In this document: positions 1-7,431 of the stretch, one piece after another
How the letters are laid out: each line of letters begins with the position of its first letter
Position numbering within the stretch: the stretch's first letter is position 1
Assembly: GCA_002278855.1 (NCBI GenBank)
Contig: NCGG01000007.1
Coordinates: forward strand, 45,859 to 109,858
Direction of reading: 5' to 3'
DNA length: 64,000 nucleotides
Source: Sphingomonadales bacterium 28-55-16
GTDB lineage: Bacteria; Pseudomonadota; Alphaproteobacteria; Sphingomonadales; Sphingomonadaceae
Notes under the pieces: model-generated
Seen by the model: the letters and a program-made list of their open reading frames with translations, nothing else
What the model was told of the DNA's origin: nothing
The model's database searches: none
Made by a program: the position numbers and the translations under genes

Positions 1-161
1 TGCCCGACAATGACCGCCCCTTTGGCGAAGGCGCAGAGGAAATAGCCCGGCGTTGGTGCGCGAAAACGGGCATAAACTATCTTGGCCGCGCAGACATTGG
101 TCATGATGCCGACAACCACATTGTGCCGTTCGGACTTGCAACATCAAGCGCCGCGCCATAG
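1..161 (+). CDS. LD-carboxypeptidase-like protein (S66 family), C-terminal fragment
   Basis: This is an open reading frame entering from the left edge (frame of base 3) and ending at a TAG at 159-161; only about 52 residues are visible. The end of the protein contains GRADIGHDADNHIVPFG. This resembles the C-terminal segment of S66 muramoyl-tetrapeptide (LD-) carboxypeptidases, where a Gly-His pair supplies the His of the Ser-Glu-His triad and is followed by a hydrophobic strand ending in Pro-x-Gly. Members of this family cut the L,D bond of peptidoglycan tetrapeptides during recycling. The catalytic Ser and Glu lie outside the window, so the assignment rests on the tail alone. The stop lies 36 bases before fabD on the same strand. 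Confidence 0.5.
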   Translation, partial: PDNDRPFGEGAEEIARRWCAKTGINYLGRADIGHDADNHIVPFGLATSSAAP

Positions 162-197
162 GCGAGCTAGCCATAACACGGACCAAAAGGAGCAATC

Positions 198-1136
198 ATG
201 CGCGCATTTATTTTCCCCGGGCAAGGCAGCCAAGCCGTTGGCATGGGCAAAATGCTCGCCGAAGCCAGCCCCATCGCCCGCGCAGTGTTTGAAGAAGTCG
301 ACGAAGCGCTCGGCCAGCATCTTTTCCGCCTGATGTGTGACGGTCCGGAAAGCGAATTGACGCTCACCGAAAATGCGCAACCCGCGATTATGGCCAATGC
401 CATTGCGACCCTACGTGTTTTGGAAAAAGAGGGCGGCGTGCGTTTGGTCGAAAAGTGCAACTTCGTCGCGGGCCATTCCTTGGGCGAATATACGGCGCTT
501 TGTGCCGCAGGGGCGTTGCCGCTGTCGGTGACGGCTGCTTTGCTGAAGCTGCGCGGGCGTGCGATGCAGGCGGCTGTGCCGGTTGGCATTGGCGCCATGG
601 CCGCTTTGCTTGGTGCAGACATAGAAAAGGCAGAAAGCTTGGCTGCGGCGGCCGCGGAAGGCGAAACTTGCACAGTGGCCAATGACAATGACCCATCGCA
701 AGTCGTTATATCCGGACATAAGGGTGCGATTGACCGCGCGATTGCGTTGGCAAAGGAGCATGGCATTAAGCGGGGGATATTGCTGCCCGTATCCGCACCT
801 TTTCACTGCCCATTGATGCAGCCTGCCGCCGATGACATGGCAAGCGCCCTTGCCACCACAACAATCCACGCGCCTTTGGTGCCGCTTTTTGCCAATGTCA
901 CGGCAGCGGCTGTTTCCGACCCCGACACCATTTCTGCGCAGTTGGTGCAGCAAGTCACTGGCCGTGTGCGTTGGCGCGAATCGGCGATTGCCATGGCAGA
1001 GGCGGGTGTGACCCACTTCGCCGAGTTCGGCGGTAAAGTCTTATCTCCCATGGTTAAGCGCAGCGCGGGCGAAGACATTGCGACCGCAAGCGTCATCAGC
1101 ATGGATGACATCGAAGCTTTGTTGAAAGATATATAA
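198..1136 (+). CDS. fabD: Malonyl-CoA:ACP transacylase
   Basis: FabD moves the malonyl group from CoA to acyl carrier protein, giving the extender unit for fatty-acid elongation in the cytoplasm. The 312-residue protein opens with FIFPGQGSQ (oxyanion-loop motif, residues 4-12), has the nucleophile in GHSLGEY (Ser94) and the second catalytic residue in the SAPFHCPLM block (His203). Its length is normal for FabD. The ATG follows a strong AAAAGGAG site 7 bases upstream. Its stop codon overlaps the start of the enoyl-CoA hydratase gene (TAATGA), so the two are translationally coupled. It is the first gene of the fabD-ech-fabG-acpP cluster. Confidence 0.96.
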   Translation: MRAFIFPGQGSQAVGMGKMLAEASPIARAVFEEVDEALGQHLFRLMCDGPESELTLTENAQPAIMANAIATLRVLEKEGGVRLVEKCNFVAGHSLGEYTALCAAGALPLSVTAALLKLRGRAMQAAVPVGIGAMAALLGADIEKAESLAAAAAEGETCTVANDNDPSQVVISGHKGAIDRAIALAKEHGIKRGILLPVSAPFHCPLMQPAADDMASALATTTIHAPLVPLFANVTAAAVSDPDTISAQLVQQVTGRVRWRESAIAMAEAGVTHFAEFGGKVLSPMVKRSAGEDIATASVISMDDIEALLKDI

Positions 1137-1939
1137 TGACCGACCAAATCCTTCAGTCACGCGATGGCGGTATATTAACCATCACCTTGAATATGACCGA
1201 AAAGCGTAACCCAATATCGGATGTCGCTGTCGTCGATCAGATGTGCGATGCATTCATGGCGGCGGATCAGGATATGTCGGTACGCTGCGTTATCCTTACA
1301 GGTGCAGGGACAGTTTTTTCATCCGGGGGCGACCTCAAACAGATGCGCCCGGATAGCGGTGGATTGCGGGCCGGCCTGCCTGCTGAAACCCGGCGCAACT
1401 ACAAATATGGTATTCAGCGACTGCCCTTGATGTTTCAAGCGCTTGAGGTTCCAGTCATTGCAGCCGTTAATGGCGCAGCCATCGGCGCAGGGCTTGACCT
1501 GACCACGATGTGCGACATTCGCATTGCCGCGTCTTCGGCCAAATTTGCCGAAAGCTTCGTGCGACTGGGCATTACGCCGGGTGACGGCGGCGCATGGCTT
1601 TTGCCGCGCATCGTTGGTTTTTCCAAAGCCACTGAGCTTGCCTTAACCGGTGAGACCATCGACGCAGCAGAAGCCTTGCGCATCGGGCTCGTTTCCGAAG
1701 TGGTGGATGATGCCAACCTAATGACCGCCGCGCGTAAGGTTGCGGACAAGATCGCGGCAAACCCGCCACATGCCGTCCGCATGACCAAGCGCCTGTTGCG
1801 CGAAGGGCAGACAGCAGATCTTAAAAATATCCTCGAAATGTCCGCCGCGATGCAAAGCCTTGCGCACGCCACGGCGGATAATGACGAAGCTATCAACGCG
1901 TTTCTGGAAAAACGCCCACCTGAGTTTAAGGGAGAGTAA
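1136..1939 (+). CDS. Enoyl-CoA hydratase/isomerase (crotonase family)
   Basis: This 267-residue crotonase-fold protein has both oxyanion-hole segments, SSGGDL near residue 63 and NGAAIGAGLDL near residue 107, and the RLGITPGDGGAWLLPR stretch near residue 145. An acidic residue (Asp of GDGG) sits where many crotonases have a catalytic Glu. Family members hydrate or isomerise 2-enoyl-CoA thioesters, usually in beta-oxidation. The exact substrate cannot be read from the sequence. What is odd is the position: the gene overlaps the end of fabD and stops one base before fabG, so a CoA-thioester enzyme is embedded in the type II fatty-acid synthesis operon. It is not the FabA, FabZ or FabI family. 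Confidence 0.9.
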   Translation: MTDQILQSRDGGILTITLNMTEKRNPISDVAVVDQMCDAFMAADQDMSVRCVILTGAGTVFSSGGDLKQMRPDSGGLRAGLPAETRRNYKYGIQRLPLMFQALEVPVIAAVNGAAIGAGLDLTTMCDIRIAASSAKFAESFVRLGITPGDGGAWLLPRIVGFSKATELALTGETIDAAEALRIGLVSEVVDDANLMTAARKVADKIAANPPHAVRMTKRLLREGQTADLKNILEMSAAMQSLAHATADNDEAINAFLEKRPPEFKGE

Positions 1940-1940
1940 T

Positions 1941-2678
1941 ATGTTCGATCTCACCGGCATGACTGCGCTCGTCACAGGCGCATCGGGCGGAATCGGCAGT
2001 GCAATCTGCCATGCGCTTGCGGCCCAAGGTGCGCGTCTCGCGGTTTCCGGTTCCAATGTGGAGAAGCTGGAGGCGTTTAGAGCATCATTAAGCGGCGACC
2101 ATGTAGCGGTCCCTTGCAACTTAAGCGACAAAGACAGCGTCGAAGCGCTTGTTCCTGCTGCGCTCGCGAAATTGGGTCAGATCGATATTCTTGTGAACAA
2201 CGCTGGCGTTACCCGCGACAACCTCACGATGCGTATGAAGGATGAGGAATGGGACGATGTTATCCGCATCAACCTTGAATCCACATTCCGCCTGATGCGC
2301 GCCGCCACCAAGCCGATGATGAAGGCGCGCTTTGGCCGGATTATTACGATTACCAGCGTTGTTGGCACCACGGGCAACCCCGGCCAAGCCAATTACGCCG
2401 CATCGAAAGGCGGCCTTACAGCGATGACCAAGGCCATTGCACAGGAACTCGCCAGCCGTAACGTGACGGCCAATTGCGTTGCGCCCGGCTTTATTGCAAC
2501 CGCAATGACCGAAAGCCTGCCAGATGCCCAGAAAGACGCACTCAACGCGCGTATCCCGATGGGTCGCATGGGCGAGGGTTCCGACATCGGCGCTGCGGTT
2601 GCGTATCTCGCATCCAGAGAAGCTGGCTATATTACAGGCCAGACAATCCATGTGAATGGCGGCATGGCGATGCTTTGA
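1941..2678 (+). CDS. fabG: 3-oxoacyl-[ACP] reductase
   Basis: FabG is the NADPH-dependent reductase that turns 3-oxoacyl-ACP into 3-hydroxyacyl-ACP. The 245-residue short-chain dehydrogenase has the nucleotide motif TGASGGIG (12-19), the NNAG motif (86-89) and the catalytic Ser139, Tyr152 and Lys156 (NYAASK). The frame is open further upstream, but the ATG at 1941 gives the standard FabG N-terminus, follows a GGAG about 6 bases upstream, and lies one base after the preceding stop. The C-terminus GQTIHVNGGMAM is typical of FabG. It is coupled to the enoyl-CoA hydratase gene and followed after 92 bases by acpP. Confidence 0.95.
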   Translation: MFDLTGMTALVTGASGGIGSAICHALAAQGARLAVSGSNVEKLEAFRASLSGDHVAVPCNLSDKDSVEALVPAALAKLGQIDILVNNAGVTRDNLTMRMKDEEWDDVIRINLESTFRLMRAATKPMMKARFGRIITITSVVGTTGNPGQANYAASKGGLTAMTKAIAQELASRNVTANCVAPGFIATAMTESLPDAQKDALNARIPMGRMGEGSDIGAAVAYLASREAGYITGQTIHVNGGMAML

Positions 2679-2770
2679 CGCATAACCTTCGCTTGCCACT
2701 TGCCAGCGGCCAATCTGGACATTAGGGCGATAGCTGAAATTCATCATCCCAACCAATAAGGGGCACAAAA

Positions 2771-3004
2771 ATGAGCGATACCGCTGAACGGGTCAAAAAG
2801 ATCGTAGTAGAACATCTGGGCGTGGAAGCCGACAAGGTCACAGAAGCAGCAAGCTTCATCGATGATCTTGGCGCAGACAGCCTCGACATCGTCGAACTGG
2901 TTATGGCGTTTGAAGAAGAATTCAACGTCGAAATCCCAGACGACGCCGCTGAAAAGATCGCCACCGTCAAGGACGCGATCGATTTCATCAACAGCAACGG
3001 CTAA
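2771..3004 (+). CDS. acpP: Acyl carrier protein
   Basis: This 77-residue acidic protein carries growing acyl chains on a 4'-phosphopantetheine attached to Ser37 in the motif GADSLD. Helix boundaries and the tail ([15 protein letters not shown]) match AcpP throughout, and the size is normal. The start follows AATAAGGGG upstream of the ATG. The 92-base gap from fabG may hold an additional promoter, in keeping with the high expression ACP needs. A strong terminator follows at 3045. Confidence 0.97.
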   Translation: MSDTAERVKKIVVEHLGVEADKVTEAASFIDDLGADSLDIVELVMAFEEEFNVEIPDDAAEKIATVKDAIDFINSNG

Positions 3005-3044
3005 ACCGTCGCGCGCAATGTGTTGCGCGTATCATTAGAAATTC

Positions 3045-3098
3045 AAACGGCTTTCCGGCCAGCGTCAACAGCGCTCCCGTCGGAAAGCCGTTTGCTTT
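3045..3098 (+). terminator. Rho-independent terminator after acpP
   Basis: A perfect 13-bp inverted repeat pairs AAACGGCTTTCCG (3045-3057) with CGGAAAGCCGTTT (3081-3093), with a 23-base loop, followed by a T-rich run (GCTTTTTGG). It lies 40 bases after the acpP stop and separates acpP from fabF, so fabF should have its own promoter in 3099-3140. Confidence 0.85.
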
Positions 3099-3152
3099 TT
3101 GGCCTTCATTCACAGTAATAGGCCGCAAAGATAAGCATATGGAGATAACGCA

Positions 3153-4409
3153 ATGCGTCGTGTCGTGGTCACCGGATTAGGTCTGGTTACACCCTTGGGT
3201 GCAGATGTTGAAACCACTTGGTCCAACCTGCTTGCCGGAAAATCTGGCGCGGGCATGATTACGCATTTCGACGCAAGCAACCAGAAATGTCTTATTGCCT
3301 GCGAAGTGAAGCCAAAGGACCATCCTTGGGGCTTTGACCCCGACAAGCGCGTTGACCACAAGGTGCAGCGTCAGGTCGATCCTTTCATCATTTACGGTAT
3401 TGATGCCGCTGGCCAAGCATTGGAAGATGCGGGCCTGACCGAATTGACCGAAGAACAGAAGGTACGTGCTGGCTGCTCGATTGGATCGGGTATTGGCGGT
3501 CTTCCAGGCATTGAAAGCGAAGCGTTGTTGCTCGCAGAAAAAGGCCCAAGCCGCGTCAGCCCACATTTCGTCCATGGCCGCTTAATCAACCTCATTTCCG
3601 GTCAAGTCAGCATCAAATATGGACTGAAAGGCCCGAACCACGCCGTCGTTACCGCATGCTCTACCGGCGCGCACTCGATTGGCGATGCAGCGCGCATGAT
3701 CCGCGATGACGATGCCGACATCATGGTCGCTGGCGGCGCGGAAGGCACGATTAACCCGCTCGGGATTGCAGGTTTTGCGCAAGCGCGCGCCTTGAACACG
3801 AGCTATAATGACCGTCCGGAAGCGGCGAGCAGGCCCTATGACAAGGACCGCGATGGTTTCGTCATGGGCGAAGGCGCAGGCGTCGTCGTTTTGGAAGAAT
3901 ATGAGCATGCAAAGGCCCGTGGCGCAAAGATTTACGCGGAAGTCGTAGGCTATGGCCTTTCGGGTGACGCTTATCACGTAACCGCGCCGCACCCGGAGGG
4001 TGATGGCGCCTTTCGCTCGATGCAAATGGCTTTGAAAAAGGCGGGCATGACGCCAGCCGACATTGATTATATCAACGCCCATGGCACATCGACCATGGCC
4101 GATACGATTGAGCTGGGGGCGGTAAAGCGCTTGTTTGGCGATGCGATTTCCGATGTATCGATGAGCTCGACCAAATCTGCCATTGGCCACCTTCTGGGCG
4201 GCGCCGGTGCTGTTGAGAGCATTTTCTGCATCTTGGCCTTGCGTGATCAAATCGTGCCCCCAACGCTCAATCTGGACAATCCGGATGAAGGCACTGAAGG
4301 CGTCGACTTGGTTCCGCATGTGGCCAAGAAGCGTTCGGTGAAAGCCGCTTTGAACAACAGCTTTGGCTTTGGCGGTACCAATGCCAGCCTCATCATGAAG
4401 GCGATCTGA
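3153..4409 (+). CDS. fabF: 3-oxoacyl-[ACP] synthase II
   Basis: FabF (KAS II) condenses malonyl-ACP with acyl-ACP and so lengthens the fatty-acid chain. The 418-residue protein has the nucleophile Cys169 in TACSTGAHS, His310 in INAHGTST, His346 in SAIGHLLGG, and the glycine-rich C-terminal motif NNSFGFGGTN. This is the Cys-His-His triad of elongating condensing enzymes (KAS III would have His-Asn). The start has GGAG about 8 bases upstream. It is separated from acpP by a terminator and is followed 4 bases later by mltG, probably on one transcript. Confidence 0.97.
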   Translation: MRRVVVTGLGLVTPLGADVETTWSNLLAGKSGAGMITHFDASNQKCLIACEVKPKDHPWGFDPDKRVDHKVQRQVDPFIIYGIDAAGQALEDAGLTELTEEQKVRAGCSIGSGIGGLPGIESEALLLAEKGPSRVSPHFVHGRLINLISGQVSIKYGLKGPNHAVVTACSTGAHSIGDAARMIRDDDADIMVAGGAEGTINPLGIAGFAQARALNTSYNDRPEAASRPYDKDRDGFVMGEGAGVVVLEEYEHAKARGAKIYAEVVGYGLSGDAYHVTAPHPEGDGAFRSMQMALKKAGMTPADIDYINAHGTSTMADTIELGAVKRLFGDAISDVSMSSTKSAIGHLLGGAGAVESIFCILALRDQIVPPTLNLDNPDEGTEGVDLVPHVAKKRSVKAALNNSFGFGGTNASLIMKAI

Positions 4410-4413
4410 CACG

Positions 4414-5385
4414 ATGCGCCGCCTCGCCACATGGGCGATATTTGCGGCGCTGCTGCTGCTCGCCGGCATTGCAGGCAACTTCATATATGGTTGGACGGCT
4501 TCAGGGCCGCTGGAGCGTGAGACCAGTGTTGTTATAAAGCCGGGGTCAAGTATCACCTCGGCCGCACAGCAGCTTGAAAAAAATGGTATGGTCAAATCCG
4601 CCGACGCCTTTGTGAACCGCGCAAAGGTTTTTGGTGCGTCCGATACGATTAAGGCCGGTGAATTTGTCATTCCGGCGAAAGCTTCCAACGCCGATATTCT
4701 GTCCATCCTGACGGGCGGAAAAACCGTGCAGCGCATGGTGACCATACCCGAGGGCATGCCGTCGATCATGGTATATGAACGCATCATGGCCAATGATCGC
4801 CTTCGCGGCAGCATCTCCATGCCGGCCGAGGGATCGGTGTTGCCTGACAGCTATGCCTTTGACAAAAACGAACCCCGCGCCGCCGTGCTAAAACGCATGC
4901 AGGACGCGATGACGCAAACAATAACGGAGCTATGGCCGGAGCGAAGCGCCGACACCGTTGTCAAAACCCCGCTCGAAGCGCTGACCTTGGCATCGATTGT
5001 CGAAAAGGAAACTGCGCTGAAATCCGAATTGCGGATCGTCGCTGGAGTCTATTCCAATCGCCTGCGGACGGGGATGCGGTTGCAGGCGGACCCAACGATC
5101 ATTTATCCGATCACTAAGGGCAAGTCACTGGGCCGCCGTATCCTCCGTTCCGAAATTGCGGACGTCAATGATTACAACACATACGCAATGGCTGGCCTCC
5201 CAAAAGGACCCATCGCCAACCCATCGCGCGCGGCAATTGCGGCGGTGCTCAACCCGCAAAAAACCAGCGCATTGTACTTCGTCGCAGATGGCAAAGGCGG
5301 GCATGTTTTCGCCGACACATTGCAAGAGCATAATGCAAATGTCGCCAAATGGTATGCGCTGCGTCGCCAACGCGGGGAAATGTAG
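4414..5385 (+). CDS. mltG: Endolytic murein transglycosylase MltG (YceG)
   Basis: MltG is an inner-membrane lytic transglycosylase that cuts nascent glycan strands and sets their length. The 323-residue protein starts with one membrane anchor (about residues 5-24, rich in Leu and Ala), followed by a LysM-like region (SVVIKPGSSITSAAQQL, then GEFVIPAKASNADILSILTGGK) and the YceG catalytic domain. That domain contains the characteristic LASIVEKET, with the catalytic Glu, then NRLRTGMRLQADPT and a NTYAMAGLPKGPIANP block. Co-transcription with fabF is common in proteobacteria (often acpP-fabF-pabC-mltG); pabC is absent here. Its stop faces the convergent sulfatase gene with only 3 bases between. 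Confidence 0.94.
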   Translation: MRRLATWAIFAALLLLAGIAGNFIYGWTASGPLERETSVVIKPGSSITSAAQQLEKNGMVKSADAFVNRAKVFGASDTIKAGEFVIPAKASNADILSILTGGKTVQRMVTIPEGMPSIMVYERIMANDRLRGSISMPAEGSVLPDSYAFDKNEPRAAVLKRMQDAMTQTITELWPERSADTVVKTPLEALTLASIVEKETALKSELRIVAGVYSNRLRTGMRLQADPTIIYPITKGKSLGRRILRSEIADVNDYNTYAMAGLPKGPIANPSRAAIAAVLNPQKTSALYFVADGKGGHVFADTLQEHNANVAKWYALRRQRGEM

Positions 5386-5388
5386 CCC

Positions 5389-7335
5389 TTAAGGCTCAAC
5401 GATGTTGAACGCCCCCGGCATCGGATCAAGCGCCGCCTGAAGCTTTTCAATCACCGTCCGGTCACCTTCAATCTTCAACCCAGCCATTTGAAGCTGCGCC
5501 GCAGGCATTTTGAGAAACAATAAAGCAAGAAACAGCTGGCGCGGGCCGGTCACCGTCACAGCTGGTGAAGGATGGCCCGTACCCATTTCGCTAATCATCA
5601 CCGCATTGCCCACCGTGATTTTCGCGGTTTCCTTCCGGTCAGAGAACACGAAGTTCAACGTGAGCGCCGCATCACCGATAATCTTGGGGTCCAACCGCGT
5701 GGCAACAGAGTCGAGCAGCAGGCCCGTCGGTATCGCAGAAATCATGTCGATGCTCTGCGCGTTTATCCCTGCCTTCATGCCCGCACGCAAGTCGCGTGCA
5801 CCTGACAGGAACATATTGCGCCAAATGGCGGATTCGGCCTGATAGCCTTGCTGTTCATAGCTGTCGGCGAGCAGCGCCCGTCCCTCAACATTTTTGGGGT
5901 CCGCAAAGACAAGCTGGTTCAGCACATCCGACGACCAACGATAATCGCCGGTCTTCATCGCTTTCTTGGCCTCAGCGATGACCTTCTTAGCGCCGCCCAT
6001 TGCCGCCACCATTTTGGCTGCGCGCACTTCCGGCGGATGCGGGTTCAGATTTGCAGGAACAGCATCGTACCAACCGAGATAATATTGATAAATCGCCTTC
6101 GAATTATGGCTGTATGTGCCGTAATAGCCCTTGTTGAACCATTGATTGGCGATTGCAGGCGGCGCCTTCAAAACCTCGGCAATTTCCGCCTGAGTCATGC
6201 CCTTGTTCATCATACGGACGGTTTGGTCATGCAAATAACGGTAATTGTCGCGTTGCCCCGACAACCAGCCCTTGACCTCTGACTGGCCAAAGCGCGGCCA
6301 GCAATGGCTTGAGGCGATGATATCGCTCCGGTCACCATAAAGGTTGACCGCTTCATTCAAAAACCCAGACCAACTTAGCGTATCACGCACCTTTGCGCCA
6401 CGTGGCGTGAGGATATTGTGCAACGAACAGGTCGCGATTTCTGCCGCCAAAAAGGTACGCGATGCGGGCATGTACACATTCATCTCGGCAGGGGCTTCTG
6501 ACTGAGGCACCATTTGGAACTCAAGGGTGACGCCATCAACTTCACGAAGCTCGCCCGTTTTGCGGATATCGATGGTGGGCGGAATGAGCGTAATGTCCCC
6601 GCCGCCAATGCCTCTGCCAATGCCGCTGCCCATGGTTCCTTGCGGTCCAGGCGTCAGGTTGGTGCCGAACTGGAACGTAGCGCGCCTGCCCATTGCAGGC
6701 CCAGCCATGACATTCTCAGACGCCGTTTCGGCGAGGAAATGTTCCGGCGCGATAATCGCCACCTTGCCAGCCTTCACATCGGCTTCGTTGATGATCCCAC
6801 GCACACCGCCAAAATGGTCGCCATGGCTGTGGCTATAGACAACAGCCGTAACGGGCCGCGTGCCCAATTTTTCATTCACCAGCTTTAGCGCAGCCGCCGC
6901 CGTATCACGGCTCGTCAGTGGATCGATGATAATCCAGCCCGTTTGCCCTTTGATAATCGTCATGTTCGACACGTCAAAGCCGCGTACCTGCCATATATTG
7001 TCCGCCAGCGCGTACAGACCATGCTTGCGCAGCAGCCCCATATGCCGCCACAGGCTCGGGTTGACGGTGTCGGGTGACTTGCCGTCGGTCATCCAATCAT
7101 ACGCCCCGAGATTCCAGACCGGCTTACCATCTTTATTGGTGATGACTGGATCGGACAAAGTGCCGACAAAACCGCGGTCCGCAAAATCGAGATCGCGGCC
7201 GTCTTCGACTGGCAGCTGCGCCGCGACGTTGCGTTGCGCGACGATAGTAACGTCAGAAGCTGGCTTGGCATCTTGCGCCCATGCGCCAGTGGCAGATACG
7301 GTGCTCAGCAACGCCGCCCATAAAACTCTTTGCAT
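5389..7335 (-). CDS. Secreted alkylsulfatase (SdsA1/BDS1-type, metallo-beta-lactamase fold)
   Basis: Enzymes of this family hydrolyse alkyl sulfate esters such as dodecyl sulfate, releasing sulfate and an alcohol. The 648-residue protein has a signal peptide (MQRVLWAALLSTVSATGAWA), a metallo-beta-lactamase domain with SHSHGDHFGG, further ligand regions in EAPAEMNVYMP and SSHCWPRFG, an alpha-helical dimerisation domain (AKMVAAMGG onward) and a C-terminal SCP2-like domain (about the last 120 residues). The zinc-ligand positions I can recognise are intact. The frame is open to 7368, but the ATG at 7335 is preferred because a GGGAGG lies 7 bases upstream and the signal peptide starts there. An 8-bp inverted repeat overlaps that ribosome site. 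Confidence 0.88.
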   Translation of the reverse strand: MQRVLWAALLSTVSATGAWAQDAKPASDVTIVAQRNVAAQLPVEDGRDLDFADRGFVGTLSDPVITNKDGKPVWNLGAYDWMTDGKSPDTVNPSLWRHMGLLRKHGLYALADNIWQVRGFDVSNMTIIKGQTGWIIIDPLTSRDTAAAALKLVNEKLGTRPVTAVVYSHSHGDHFGGVRGIINEADVKAGKVAIIAPEHFLAETASENVMAGPAMGRRATFQFGTNLTPGPQGTMGSGIGRGIGGGDITLIPPTIDIRKTGELREVDGVTLEFQMVPQSEAPAEMNVYMPASRTFLAAEIATCSLHNILTPRGAKVRDTLSWSGFLNEAVNLYGDRSDIIASSHCWPRFGQSEVKGWLSGQRDNYRYLHDQTVRMMNKGMTQAEIAEVLKAPPAIANQWFNKGYYGTYSHNSKAIYQYYLGWYDAVPANLNPHPPEVRAAKMVAAMGGAKKVIAEAKKAMKTGDYRWSSDVLNQLVFADPKNVEGRALLADSYEQQGYQAESAIWRNMFLSGARDLRAGMKAGINAQSIDMISAIPTGLLLDSVATRLDPKIIGDAALTLNFVFSDRKETAKITVGNAVMISEMGTGHPSPAVTVTGPRQLFLALLFLKMPAAQLQMAGLKIEGDRTVIEKLQAALDPMPGAFNIVEP

Positions 7336-7343
7336 CCTGCTTC

Positions 7344-7362
7344 CTCCCAAATATTTTGGGAG
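7344..7362 (-). promoter_or_regulatory. Inverted repeat over the ribosome site of the alkylsulfatase gene
   Basis: CTCCCAAA (7344-7351) and TTTGGGAG (7355-7362) form a perfect 8-bp stem with a 3-base loop. The left arm contains most of the GGAGG that serves the ATG at 7335. It may be a hairpin that masks the ribosome site or a protein operator; the sequence cannot tell which. Confidence 0.4.
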
Positions 7363-7431
7363 CTTCATGCAACATAAGATGGCGTAGGTAAATCCGCTAT
7401 TGCGCGAATGCTGCTGGGTTTGAATCGCGGA

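Noticed and set aside
3582..4820. Minus-strand open frame of 412 codons across fabF and mltG
   Set aside because: It lies antisense to two clear genes, has no family resemblance and no ribosome site; high GC with a skewed third position keeps antisense frames open.
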